Source of the DNA: Smallanthus sonchifolius
Taxonomy: Eukaryota; Streptophyta; Magnoliopsida; Asterales; Asteraceae
Assembly: GCA_023525975.1 (NCBI GenBank)
Contig: CM042044.1
Span: 9,720,501 to 9,784,500, forward strand
Length of the DNA: 64,000 nucleotides
Direction: 5' to 3'
Part shown: in pieces, positions 45,756 to 56,906 of the stretch
How the letters are laid out: each line of letters begins with the position of its first letter
How positions within the stretch are numbered: the first letter of the stretch is position 1
The notes under the pieces: model-generated
Told to the model about the DNA's origin: nothing
Database searches by the model: none
The model's input: only the letters and a program-made list of their open reading frames with translations
Position numbers and translations under genes: made by a program

Positions 45756-47156
45756 TTAAATCTTAGCCATCTCGTTTCTAAGCGCATTGGCTCTAACCAA
45801 ACTCCCGATCGTGTTAACCGCAAGCTTCAAATCCTCCAACGGATTCCCCGGCGCCACCTTCTTGTACAAATAACTGTCGAACGTCATCTTCTGGACGTAC
45901 TCGTCCGCGCACATCTCCACAAACGCCTCCCTCGCAGGATTCGACCGGTAAAACACCTTCTGCAAGATATCCAACACCTTATACGTCGGCCAATACGTCT
46001 TATCCCACTTCTCCAAATAACTCCTCAAATCCGATTCCTCCACCATCCTTCTCCCGTTCTCTGATCCCTCCACTATCGCCTCAGCGCACATCCGCCCGCT
46101 CTTCGCCGCAAAATAAATCCCTTCGCCCGAGCATTTCGTCACATACCCAGCCGCATCGCCCACTAGTGCCACCTGATCCGATAATCTCCGCGGACGCGGG
46201 TGTTCTGGGATCGGGTGAGCTTCCACTCTAATTATTTTTCCCCCGACGATTTTGTCACGCGCGCGTAAGCGCGTGGCGAGTTGGAACTTTTTAATATCCG
46301 GTTTATGTGTGACGGTGCCGGTTCCGACTGCCACGTGGTCGCATTTTGGGAAAACCCAGCCGTAAAAATCAGGGGACACGTCGTCTCCGACGTACATTTC
46401 GGCGAGATTTTCGTAGTATTCCATTTTATCGTCAGGGATTTTGATGCGTTCCTGAAACGCTATTGCGTACTCGTAATCGCCGGCGTCGATTGATTTTGCT
46501 ACTCGCGAGTTGGCGCCGTCGGCGCCGATTACAGCGTCGACTTCAACGGTTACTTTTTTTCCTGCGGATCCGACTTTTCCGTCGTACGCGTTATAGTGGA
46601 TGACGTACGGCGCGTATTTGTCGGACGGTTTGTCCATTTTGACGAAGAGGCCGTTGATTACGGTGGCGCCGGCGGCAGCAGCGCGGTCACGGAGGTAGGC
46701 GTCGAGGACTTCACGGCGGACCATTCCGATATACTCGTGTGGTTTGAGAGTTCGGCCGATGTCGACGGCGACGTTCGACGGGGAGATCATTTTCATTTTG
46801 GTTACACGGCGGTCGATGATGTCCAACGGCAAGTCGAATTCTCCGACCATGCAGAGTGGAATTGCGCCGCCGCATGGTTTCGCGTTGTCCATTTTGCGCT
46901 CGATTAGGATTGTTTCGATTCCGCCTTTCGCTAGGGTTTCGGCAGCTGCGCCGCCGGCTGGTCCTCCGCCGACGACGGCGACACGGAGGTTACGGCCGGT
47001 GATTTTGGGACTGGATTTACCGGCGATGACATTGAGACGGCGGTAGTGAATTTGGTTGGATGGAAGGGGTTTGGAGAGGATAGTTATCGAGGGATGGTGG
47101 TTTTCCGGCGAGGATTGACGGAGTCCGATGAAGGATTTGAGGGTGACGGAAGCCAT
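45756..47156 (-). CDS. CHLP: Geranylgeranyl diphosphate reductase, chloroplastic
   Basis: A single open frame of 466 residues, the normal length for plant CHLP. Residues 1 to about 50 are Ser/basic-rich and fit a chloroplast transit peptide. A dinucleotide-binding motif, GGGPAGGAAAE (63-73), is followed by the conserved CGGAIPLCM segment. Later come the VIGADGANSRVAK and VALVGDAAGYVTKCSGEGI motifs of the FAD/NADPH-dependent reductase family. The enzyme reduces three double bases of the geranylgeranyl chain to phytyl with NADPH, supplying phytol for chlorophyll and tocopherol; it acts at plastid membranes. The start is the first ATG and gives the transit peptide. Third-position GC is much higher than in its surroundings, as in many strongly expressed plastid-protein genes. 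No frameshift, stop or intron is seen. Confidence 0.97.
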   Translation of the reverse strand: MASVTLKSFIGLRQSSPENHHPSITILSKPLPSNQIHYRRLNVIAGKSSPKITGRNLRVAVVGGGPAGGAAAETLAKGGIETILIERKMDNAKPCGGAIPLCMVGEFDLPLDIIDRRVTKMKMISPSNVAVDIGRTLKPHEYIGMVRREVLDAYLRDRAAAAGATVINGLFVKMDKPSDKYAPYVIHYNAYDGKVGSAGKKVTVEVDAVIGADGANSRVAKSIDAGDYEYAIAFQERIKIPDDKMEYYENLAEMYVGDDVSPDFYGWVFPKCDHVAVGTGTVTHKPDIKKFQLATRLRARDKIVGGKIIRVEAHPIPEHPRPRRLSDQVALVGDAAGYVTKCSGEGIYFAAKSGRMCAEAIVEGSENGRRMVEESDLRSYLEKWDKTYWPTYKVLDILQKVFYRSNPAREAFVEMCADEYVQKMTFDSYLYKKVAPGNPLEDLKLAVNTIGSLVRANALRNEMAKI

Positions 47157-48432
47157 GGTGGTGGTGGAGTCGAGTGAAGTGAAGGGTTGATTTTGTAATA
47201 TTGCAAGGATATGGTTTTAGATACTGTTGTGGTTTTGACTGTACGATTACAGAGAATAAACGGTTGTGATTTGTTGTGGATAAAGAATTGTAATATAGGG
47301 CTTAGTTTCCTCCAAATGACTCTTTTGTCCCTAGAAAATGTTCGTTATCATACTCTTTTTTTTTTTTGTTATCACACGTTAGAGCATTTATAGAAGTTTC
47401 TTTTATTTTATGAGCGAGTTATATATATTTTAAAGTGGTTATGAGTTGAGTAGAGAGAAAATGTTACTGTTTATTTATATATTTTATAAAAACACTATTC
47501 AACTTTATTAATTTTTTAATATATTTTAAAAGCGGTTATGAGTGGAAGAAAAAAAATGTAATAATAAAGGTATAAAAATGTATTATTTAATTAAAAAGAA
47601 ATAAAATGTATTAATTTTTAGTATAATTATAGAGATATGATAGAGAAGCTGGTGAGAATTCTCTAAAATGATAAAAATATATAGTTATAACAATAAAAAA
47701 TAGAAAATGATAAAATGAAACTTTTGTAGAAAAGCTTCCGTTCAGGGTTGTGGTGTCATAAGTAACAAAGATATGCGGGATGGAAGTGTGACATGGCACG
47801 AAAATACCAGCGTGAATATCGACTCTCAACTTCGGGACAAACAGGGTGCGGGATGACCATATCATATGGTCTAAGTAAACACCGAGTCAAGCGTCTATCA
47901 ACTGGGTCTTGAGCTTTTAACAATACCAGTTGAGTTGACATAGCTTGTAAATATTAATTCTAGTTAAAGACTTTACTCTTATTAGACTTGAATTTAACTT
48001 GAGTTATATATTTCTAACTTAAATTGTATTATATATATTTTATACATGTCTTAAATAATAATAAGTTAAAGAAAACACTAGTGATATACAATGAATACCA
48101 AAATAAAAATTTATTCAAGGTGATTTTTGAGTAAATTAGCAGATGATATGTTTAAATTTTAATGTAAATGAGTTAATATTGAAGGACAATAATATATACT
48201 GAAGGACACTAAAATTTTAATGTCCAGGATGAGAGTGGCCGAAAAAGGGCCAAATTTCAACCACATGGGACTTCAGCTGTTCAGATTTTTAATGCTAACA
48301 TTAATATACGTGTTCAAATTTCAACCACCATCACTGTTTCTAGAAATTACATTACTATTTTTCTACATCTTTGGTTCATTTCATTACTATTACCGGTTTC
48401 TAATTACTTTACTAATAAGATTAACAAAGAAG
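47157..48432. other. CHLP upstream region and spacer
   Basis: The first few hundred bases are the presumed CHLP promoter and 5' UTR; no clear TATA box was identified. GGATAAAG near 47278 contains a GATAA core of the light-responsive I-box type, which is weak evidence. The rest is AT-rich with no gene. Confidence 0.4.
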
Positions 48433-49716
48433 AAGATAGTCTTAAAAAAGCAATTAAAAACAACTAGGGATTAGGATGGTAATGAAACCCGAACCTGATG
48501 GACAAACTCGAAACCTGAAGCATTCAGGACGGGTATGGGCGGGGTAATCGGGCATTGGACCGGGTTTGGTATTATATTTGAAATTTTTCGTGGGTTTGGG
48601 ACGGGTATGGGATATGGTGATATACCCGTTTACCTGTCCCGATTACCCGATATATATGTCCGTTTACCTGATTATATACCCGTCATATCTTTCTTTCTTT
48701 TTTATTTAATTTAAGTGTATATACCGCATTTATTTTAAATATATATACCGTATTTATTTTAACTGTGTATACCAAACATGATTTTACGTTCTTTCTTTTT
48801 GACTTTCAATTACAACTTTATATATGCCCGATAGATACCCAACGGGTTTTGGGTCGACTATACCCAACGGGTATTTTTTACAAACTAACGGGTTTTACCC
48901 GATACCCGATAGAATCCCGCCGGGTTTTGGGCTGGGTATGAGGTTAAGATTACTTAAACCCGTCCCAAACCCAACCCATTACTATCTCTACTAAGGATAA
49001 TACCCTTATACCATGGAGAAGGGACATAAGAGAAGTGTTGGGAATATTTAAAAAATTGGAACTTAGTTTCGGCCAATACGGTTTAAACTTTGCATGTTTG
49101 ATGGAAGAAAAAGGTGTTTGGGTTTGGCGCTAAGGACGAGCAATGAGTCTTCACGGTAAAGTCAATGCACAAAGTTCTCAGTCAAGATCACACACCTCCA
49201 AACGGCTTCATCTACAATTGGTGTAACAAGGTTTAGCTAAAAATAAATATTTTAGCTTGACGTTCTGAAATGGATCGGATACCCACCCGACAGTCCATAA
49301 CCAAAAGAATGACCCCTCTCAATTCTGACGGGTGCCCATTATGTCTACAAAATGTTGAATCTTCCGAACATCTTTTTTACCTCATGTTACTTCGCCAATC
49401 AAGGATTTTGTGGAAATCCCGAGGAATGCCCTAGTAAACAACAACCGGTGTGAAGCTCGTCAAGTGGTGGTTTTATCAGCAATCTGGAGTATATGGAAAC
49501 TAGGGAACAGTGTTGTATTTGACGGAAAGAAATAGTCTCTAAGTTGGCTCATCGAATATCTGAAAAGCTCAATAACCTTGATTGGGTTAAATGATATGAG
49601 TTTAGGTTTTAACTTACCTTGGTTATAACTATTTGTTCTTGTATTCCTATTTCATGTATTGTTCGTTTCGTTGCTTGCTTCTGCAAGCTTTCTGTTAATT
49701 CAAATTCTGCCTAAAA
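48433..49716 (+). pseudogene. 5'-truncated LINE with a nested hAT
   Basis: Degenerate L1-type coding sequence includes KSMHKVLSQDHTPPNGFIYN, RSEMDRIPTRQSITKR and a zf-RVT finger (CPLCLQNVESSEHLFY). It ends TTCTGCCTAAAAAA. The 15-bp repeat AAGATTAACAAAGAA occurs just before 48433 and just after 49716, as expected of a target duplication. The hAT element at 48472-48990 is inside it. Confidence 0.65.
48472..48990. mobile_element. Non-autonomous hAT element
   Basis: Ends TAGGATGGTAATG and, read inward, TAGAGATAGTAATG. Flanking octamers CTAGGGAT (48464-48471) and CTAAGGAT (48991-48998) differ by one transition. The body is packed with ACCCG and CGGGTA words. Confidence 0.82.
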
Positions 49717-49731
49717 AAGATTAACAAAGAA

Positions 49732-50370
49732 CAATATGAAGTGTGTCTTCCTTATTAAGATTTTACCACGTTTAACAAAAGTAAAAAATATTTAAAAAGC
49801 ATTGCTATTACTAATAAGATTATTTAGGAACGACATGAGTAGTGCCCTTCTCATTGATTTCACCTCGTGTAACAAAACTTAATATTATTAAAAGAGTAAA
49901 TTTCTATTTGAGTTCCTGATGTTTATACATTTTAAGTAGTTAAGTCACTTATGTTTCAAAACCTTGATTTGAACCCTGACTTTTCATTTTCTTAACCATT
50001 TTGCACCCTTACTTTTCATTTTTCTTAACCATATGAGTTCATATGACTGACGCCGTTAAATTTAGCTTTTAACGTTTTTTTTTTCTAAATTGACCAAAAC
50101 ACTTTTAGAGACTCAAATGATTAATGTACTCTTATTAGCTGTTAAATTTTATTTATACGTAAATTAAAGAGTGATATACCAAAATTTACAACAATATGGA
50201 TCTATTCTTGAATATTCAATTTTAAGATGTAGCAAAGGAAATTTGTTGGTTATTCCGTTGGTGAAAAAAGATCAAAACTTTGGGAGATTTGATCATATCC
50301 CTACCAAACAACAAACAATTAAGATGTTACATCAGTAGTTTTCATTTTCGGCGATCATTTCCTTAACAGT
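49732..50370. other. Spacer, nothing identified
   Basis: Contains text similar to other inverted-repeat elements (a GACGCCGTTAAATTTA tract near 50049) but no clear boundaries. Confidence 0.35.
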
Positions 50371-50505
50371 TGGTTTGCATAAAATACAATCGATTTTCAT
50401 GTTAAAATAAACAATTGGTTTGCATAAAATACAATCGATTTTCATGTTAAAATAAACAATTGATTTGCATAAAATACAATCGATTTTCATGTTAAAATAA
50501 AGGAT
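50371..50505 (+). repeat. Tandem repeat, 45 bp x 3
   Basis: The word TGGTTTGCATAAAATACAAT starts at 50371 and 50416, and with one change at 50461. The fold-back element at 50502 is inserted at the end of the third unit. Confidence 0.9.
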
Positions 50506-51034
50506 TATTGGATTCCAATAATCTCACATTTTACCAATTGGTCAATAATAATCCCAACTAATAATATTTTTACCACCAGTCCCTACTTTCAAAATATTTT
50601 CTTAGATTGGACCCCCCGTTAAAAAAACTTAACGCAGTTAGATTTTATATTACGTGGACATCTACAAACCGCTGGAAAGTCGAGCCAAGCTAGCAGTGGT
50701 CTCGTGGTGGTTTTGAAATTGGCTCCGGTGATGTTTAACTTGTCTCGTTTTTTCGGTAAGTCCAAACAGAGACAACGATGGTGTTTAATGAGACCAATTA
50801 AATACCACCAGAGCCAATTTCAAAACCCAGCACGAGACCACTGCTAGCCTGACTCGACTTTCCAGCGGTTTGCAGATGTTCACGTCATATAAAATTTAAC
50901 GGCGTTAAGTTTTTTTAACGGGGGGTCCAATGTAAGAAATATTTTGAAAGTATGGACTAGTGGTAAGAATATTCTCAGTTGGAATTATTATTGGACAATT
51001 AGCAAAATGTGATATTATTAAAATCCAATAATCC
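50502..51034. mobile_element. Fold-back Mutator-like element, copy 2
   Basis: Same family as 15200-15735. Ends are GGATTATTGGATTCCAATAA and, read inward, GGATTATTGGATTTTAATAA. The perfect 9-bp repeat TAAAATAAA flanks it (50493-50501 and 51035-51043). Length is 533 bp. The centre is again a near-complete hairpin. Confidence 0.9.
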
Positions 51035-51300
51035 TAAAATAAAGACAGAAAAATTAGAGAGGTATTCTAACTTGTTATGAGTTTCTTTTATCTCCATCTC
51101 TATCATTTAACTAAATATCATCTTTTTTTTCAGTTTATCTTTAAATTTGTTTTAGCATCCTACATCTTATTCTTTATCTCTATCTCCATCTCACCCACAA
51201 ACACTTATTTTATTATTTTTTTCTCTTTCCTACATACTAACAAAAAATATAAAGATTTATAACAATAGGTTTTTATATTTAGAAATGTCTATTTACTAAA

Positions 51301-51800
51301 GGGCTAACTTTACACAATAGTAACCAAGTTTCTCAAGTGTTCCATTTAAATATCTCAAAGTTTTTTATCCCTCTAAAGTCACCCAACTTTCAGTAGGTGT
51401 TCCAATCCTATGTAATATTTTTATAAATGTTTAAATTTTTGAATATTGAATAAGATATATGAAACATATATGAATCTTGTTCACTATTTAACAATTTTTT
51501 TTTAATTCGACTTAAATATAACAATTTTGAAACTTGTTTATTATTCAATGAACTTTTATTTCTTCACTATTACCTCTTATTTTAAGTTAATTGAATAAAA
51601 ATTTCACTTATTGGTAACTAATATTCATATATATTTCATTTGCCTCATTTAATTTAAAAAAAATTAAACATTTATAAAAGAATGATATATGACTGGAACA
51701 CTTGGTGAAAGTTAAGTGAATTTAAAGGGACAAAAAAACTTTGAGTTATTTAAATGAAACACTTGAGAAACTTGATTACTGTTTGATGGAGTTTTCTCTT
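51301..51800. repeat. Fold-back element, AGTAATCAAG family, copy 2
   Basis: The left arm AGTAACCAAGTTTCTCAAGT pairs with the right arm read inward (AGTAATCAAGTTTCTCAAGT). The arms continue for at least 50 bp with few mismatches. Related to 17623-18040. Confidence 0.75.
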
Positions 51801-52330
51801 TATTAAACTATAAAGTTTAAATATAGAGATATGGATGTGTAGAAAAAAACTCTAAATAAGAAATACAAAGATAGATATAAAGATACTCATGTGAATACTT
51901 CTAGACAAAAGATATTTCTTTTTTTTTCCTCCAGAAACAAATTTTTTTATACACGTTATCTAAATAAATGGACTAAAATGTTTTCGTATTTATTTGACCC
52001 ATTAAATTCAAAGCCCAGCTCATAAGCTCTATTTGGGCTCTGTATTGCATCCAAAAAGAGGCTTTTGGTTTTGGACCTGAATCCAAGCCCAGAACAGGCA
52101 TCTTGTATTGTATTTTACCGTGGGTGTCAATCATGCCAGGTTAACAGATTAAATTATTCAACTCTAAATCAATCCATAAATTTATTCATGCCGTGTCGAT
52201 CTAATTAAAATTGGGATGTGTTCAGGTTGTGTTTCAGGTCGATATGTTTTGTTTTCATTCATGAATATAAGTAATAGCTAGCGACTTAGTAACAATTTAA
52301 ACAATCAATACTCTGACTCAAATGAAACCT
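51801..52330. other. Spacer, nothing identified
   Basis: AT-rich DNA without a supported gene. Confidence 0.4.
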
Positions 52331-52338
52331 TTTATAAT

Positions 52339-53127
52339 CAGGGGCGGCCCTAGGGGGGAGGGCGACCGTCCGGGGGCCGTAGTTTTAAAAAAAAATTACT
52401 TGAGTTTGACCCTCTAGATTATCTCCACCAGTTACATATTTTATGTTTTAGAATTTTACAAAAGCTTGAGTTAGATGGGTTGGTTTTAAAATTAACTGTT
52501 AATACTCTTCCACTCAAGTAGGTTGCAGGTTCAATTCCTGCACCCCTCCTTTTTATTTTTCTTCTTTTTAAAATAGATCATTGCTCCCCCTAACTTTAGT
52601 TGAATTACAAAAGTCACTCACAACTTTGTAATTATTAATCTGAGACCTCTGACTTTGCAAAAATGGCATAACTAACCCCTAACTTTATAAATTGGTAATT
52701 TGACACTTCTCCCCCCCACTTTGCTAAAATGGCAAAACTCACCCCTAGCTTTGTAAATTGTTAATTTTACAACCTCAAGTTTAACGAATTTATCGTTTCA
52801 ATGTTAACTCCTATTCGCGCTACAATTTATCTATTTTTCGAACTCCATGATCGAGTCGTGACAACTTTATACGTTTCTTTTATGTACTATTAACCCACTT
52901 AGAAATAAAAAAAATGCCCACTACTTGTATTATCCATTTATCATATTAACCCACTTAGAAATTAAAAAAACCCACTAGATTTTTAAACTTATTAAAAAAT
53001 AACAAAATAATCGTTATTAGTTTGTTATAGTTTTTTATTATGTCATTATGAGTTTATATTATGGGGCCCGTTTTTTTTTAAATGTTCCGGGCCCAAAACA
53101 TTTTGAGGAATCTCAGGACCGACCCTG
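52339..53127. mobile_element. Non-autonomous hAT element
   Basis: Starts CAGGGGCGGCCCTAGG, ends CAGGACCGACCCTG, and has TTATAAT on both sides (52332-52338 and 53128-53134). Only seven bases match instead of eight. It contains a tRNA-like B-box stretch (GCAGGTTCAATTCCTGC, about 52526-52542). Confidence 0.75.
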
Positions 53128-53135
53128 TTATAATT

Positions 53136-54011
53136 GGTGTCTTTTTTATTTTTTTTGCTTCTTTATCTTTCATTCCCCATAAACAAACATTGTGTTTAAA
53201 CATTTAGCTTAGGATTAAGATAAACGAATGAAAAGATTGGAGAATTAATAGTTAAAACTAATAAAATAAAATTACTCGAAGTAAAGAGTTGATATGATTC
53301 AATATAGAAAATAAATTTCAACTTTAAAGTTAATAGTTAGAGGAAAATTTAAAAATCAAAATATTTTACTTTAAACATAAATATTTAGCTAAATATGAAA
53401 ACTGAATAAACAATAAATATAATCTAATAGCAGTAATAATCATTTCTCAAATTAAAATATATTCTATAAAAAACAAAGAAAATAACTCAAACCAAATAAT
53501 AAAGTAGGTGAACACCCATAAAAATATGTTGACAACCAACATACCCTCGGCAAAATCGCAAGTGGTTGTAGTAGTTACAGTTAGCTTATCAAACTCTTTA
53601 TCCTGTCCACTCAGAATAAAATTCGATTATTTTATATAAAAATTTGGAAAAAAATATCTTATTACGCGTTTAATACAAAACCAGTTTTAAATATTAAACC
53701 GCAAAAACCCTATAAACACTTACATGTAGTCCATGCGGTTAAAAAACCGTCTTATATATCATATTTACAGCTATAAATATAAATATATATACGGTTCGTA
53801 TAGTTCAATATTAAAATTTTCTGAATATGTTTTATATGTTAAGTATATTTGATTATAATAAGAAATATTTTTTTGAAATAAAAGTAGTACAACCTCCCAT
53901 TTTCAATGACTTGCATGACTCACCTTTCTAAATCATTTCATGTTTAAATTCCAACCTCGGACACTCCATTTCTGCATGAAACTAACATCAAGAAAATCTT
54001 GAACAAAAACT
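53136..54011. promoter_or_regulatory. GDSL gene upstream region
   Basis: AT-rich presumed promoter of the plus-strand GDSL gene. TATAAATATAAATATATATA near 53772-53791 holds several TATA-like words but is too far (over 200 bp) to be assigned with confidence. Confidence 0.35.
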
Positions 54012-56210
54012 ATGAAGCTAATTGTGACACTAGTGGTGGTTTTAGTGACAGTATTTTCGGGTTTAATAGATGAGTATGATTGCAAGATCGTGCAGTTCAT
54101 CTTCGGTGACTCGTTATCAGATAATGGAAACAACAATCGGCTTACGAAGAGTTTTGCTCAAGCGGCACTTCCTTGGTATGGCATCGACTTCGATAACGGT
54201 ATGCCTAATGGCAGGTTCACTAATGGCCGAACCGTCGCTGATATCATAGGTACAGTTTAGTTTAACCGTTGCAATTTTGTTGCTTAGTGTTATTTCAGTT
54301 GATAAAGGTATACTTAACTAGTTATGCAACTATATTTATATTCTAAAACTTATGATGTGTGACAGAAAAAGAGAATTTTTTTTCTTTTCTAATGGAAAAC
54401 ATTTTTGGTTTCCAGATGAAATTTGAATTTAAAATGGTTTCTAGGTAATCTACTTCAAGGTATTCTGCTATTTGAAATAGCAGATTGAAGGTATTATGTT
54501 ATTTAAAATAACATATTCAAGGTATTTCGCTCTTTGATATGGCAGAATCAAGGTATTTCTATGATGTTAAACATAATGCTTAAAGGAGTGGTTCCTGTCA
54601 GTACTCTTGAATCCGCTATATCTTAAGGAGCGGATTACCTTGAATTAGCGACGAACTGCACAAGCATAGTTTTCGTCGCAAAATCATGTATAGTGAACTT
54701 TGTTTTGTTTTCGGTCGCTAAAACCATACTGTATATTTCGGTTATAGGTGATAAGATGGGGCTTCCTCGACCCCCGCCTTTTCTCGACCCCTCACTATCC
54801 GAAGATGTAATTCTTGCCAACGGAGTGAATTTCGCATCAGGAGGTGGTGGGATCTTGAACGAAACTGGTGGTTTATTCGTAAGTTTGGATTCAAGGTTCT
54901 TTAACTTGACCCACTTTGTTTCATTGTGTGGATCACTGGATCTCATTATTTGATGAAACTTTACAGGTTCAAAGATTCTCATTTTACAAGCAAATAGAGT
55001 TGTTCAAAGGGGTTCAAACTTTGATCCAAGGCCAAATCGGCGACCAATCAACGACCAAATTCTTTCAGGACGCAAAGTATGTCGTCGCTTTAGGTAGCAA
55101 CGATTTTATCAACAACTACTTGATGCCCATTTACTCGGATTCTTGGACGTATAACGACGATACATTCATTGACTACCTAATGGAAACTCTTGGTGATCAA
55201 CTTACGGTAAATAAAGTCTGACCCTTATAAAAAATATACAATTTAGCGACGAGTTTCCGTCGTCGCTAAATAGTTTGCAACTGAAACTCGTCGCTAACTA
55301 GTGGATTTTCTTGATATTTTCAAAACTTTTGTAGGTATTGCATGGGATGGGGGTAAGGGAGCTGATGCTTTTCGGGTTAGGGCCTATGGGTTGTATTCCT
55401 CTTCAAAGGGTGTTGAGTACTTCTGGTGAGTGTCAAGAAAAAACGAACACGATTGCTCTTAACTTCAACAAAGCCGCTGCTAAACTCATGGATGATTTGT
55501 CGGCAAAGCTTCCAAACGCGAGTTACAAATTTGGAGACGCTTATGATGTTGTTAATAATGTCATCACCGATCCTAGTAAATATGGTACACTACTCGTATT
55601 ATGTTTTATTAGATATTATGCCTAAAAAATCCAATTAAAATTTATCCTAAAGTTGACTTTCAGCGACGAAAAATCACTGCTAGATGGTCCGAACAAAAAA
55701 TAACACATTTTATAACAGCTGTCAGTAATCTATTGATGATGCTTTTGTCGGTGATCCTCTGTAATGTCAGTCAGTGATACGTCGGTAAATTCTTTACCCA
55801 TGCCCATTTTCCTTACGGAATTTACCGACAGGTCCTGCCTTGACCGAGAGATCTCCACGACATTCTCCCGGCAGAGGCTTTTGTGACAGACTTTACCCGA
55901 CGGAGGCTTTCGTGACATACTTTACTATAATTTTTGTTTTTGTTTCGGTATGATGGTTGCAGGGTTTGACAATGCTGATTCGCCATGCTGCTCGTTTGGA
56001 AGGATTAGACCGGCTTTAACGTGTATACCGGCATCGCGATTATGTAAAGACCGAAGTAAATATCTGTTTTGGGATGAATACCATCCATCTGATCGCGCGA
56101 ATGAGTTGATTGCTGACGAACTTATTAGAAAACTAGGGTTTAAGCCGATCAATCAAACCGAGGGTGCGTCTCCATCTCCGACCTCGGCTCCTGCTCCTAG
56201 TGACGAGTGA
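54012..56210 (+). CDS. GDSL-type esterase/lipase, secreted
   Basis: Five exons, 54012-54249, 54748-54878, 54967-55206, 55335-55584 and 55963-56210, join in phase to 368 residues, the usual length of plant GDSL lipases. A signal peptide (1 to about 20, core LIVTLVVVLVTVF) predicts secretion. The SGNH blocks are all present: block I FIFGDSLSDNGNNN with nucleophile Ser34; block II Gly in NFASGGGG (about 111); block III GSNDFINNY with Asn168; block V DEYHP with Asp324 and His327. The family hydrolyses ester bonds of lipids, cutin precursors or small acyl compounds; the substrate cannot be read from sequence. The tail SPSPTSAPAPSDE is Pro/Ser-rich and may be glycosylated. Introns 1, 3 and 4 carry GCGACGA words, and intron 1 has a palindromic tandem repeat. 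Confidence 0.95.
54457..54560 (+). repeat. 31-bp palindromic tandem repeat in GDSL intron 1
   Basis: Units start with AAGGTATT at 54457, 54488 and 54519, with a partial fourth at 54550. Unit 1 contains TCTGCTATTTGAAATAGCAGA and unit 2 TATGTTATTTAAAATAACATA; each is self-complementary although the arms differ at two positions. Unit 3 pairs less well. Confidence 0.85.
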
Positions 56211-56699
56211 TCATGAGTTGCTAAATTCTTCTTCTTTTGGTTTGTAACAAATTGTTTGTTGTCTTTGATTTGACCTTGTAATGTGTTTGGTTTGAAGAAA
56301 AATATATACTCGTCATATATATGATATCATGGGGTACATGGATTAAAAGGGCCAAATCTTTATTTGTTCACACTTTTAGGCACGATTTCTTGTCGCAAAA
56401 ACTTTTTGACATGCACATTCATCACAATAACAAAAGTTTTCCTATATGTTTTACAAGAAATATGATCTTTTCTTATGCTTGTTATTACTACTCATGGACG
56501 GAAATGAAAAATGTGCGAAGATATGCTAGCAGACTGTCACAGAGTGATCTTTTGGACTCTTGTGTAGCACTTCGATTGGTTATAAGAATCTAAGTAAGCC
56601 TTAGTGTCTTAGTGACATGACATTGTGGTGTTTTACAGTGGAAGACTTGTTACCGACTTACGATTCAAGTGACTTGACAATGTTATGAACTGAAACCAT
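56211..56699. other. GDSL 3' UTR and flank
   Basis: The first 100 bp hold the likely 3' UTR. No other feature is recognised before the TRIM-like LTR. Confidence 0.45.
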
Positions 56700-56824
56700 T
56701 GCAAGGTATGAGACTTGTCCTACATCGGTTGTTAGGGCAACAAATGTGGGGTTTATAACTCAAATGGCTCTCTCTCCCATCAAACTAGTCTTTTGGGATA
56801 AGTTCTACCATTTGAGTTGTAACA
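56700..56824 (+). mobile_element. Left LTR of a TRIM-like element
   Basis: A 125-bp TG...CA segment (TGCAAGGTATGAGACTTGTC to GAGTTGTAACA) is followed at 56826 by TGGTATCACAGCC, a good primer-binding site for initiator methionine tRNA. A matching but deleted copy lies at 62084-62136 beyond the copia element. Short LTRs and a tiny internal region fit terminal-repeat retrotransposons in miniature. Confidence 0.65.
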
Positions 56825-56906
56825 TTGGTATCACAGCCAAACTCGGAGTGGTGGCCCATGAAGTGGTCGCCTGGAGGAAGTAAGCCGTGACCAACGAGGA
56901 CGTTAT

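Noticed and set aside
46281..47046. Plus-strand open frames opposite CHLP
   Set aside because: Shadow frames produced by the GC-rich codons of CHLP.
50371..50505. CRISPR-like array
   Set aside because: Three direct tandem units with no unique spacers in a plant nuclear genome.
52500..52550. Possible tRNA gene
   Set aside because: There is a good B-box stem (GCAGGTTCAATTCCTGC) but no acceptor stem or proper A-box at the right distance; it is inside a hAT element.
54635..54982. Minus-strand 115-codon frame in the GDSL gene
   Set aside because: Antisense shadow of exon 2 and its flanking introns.
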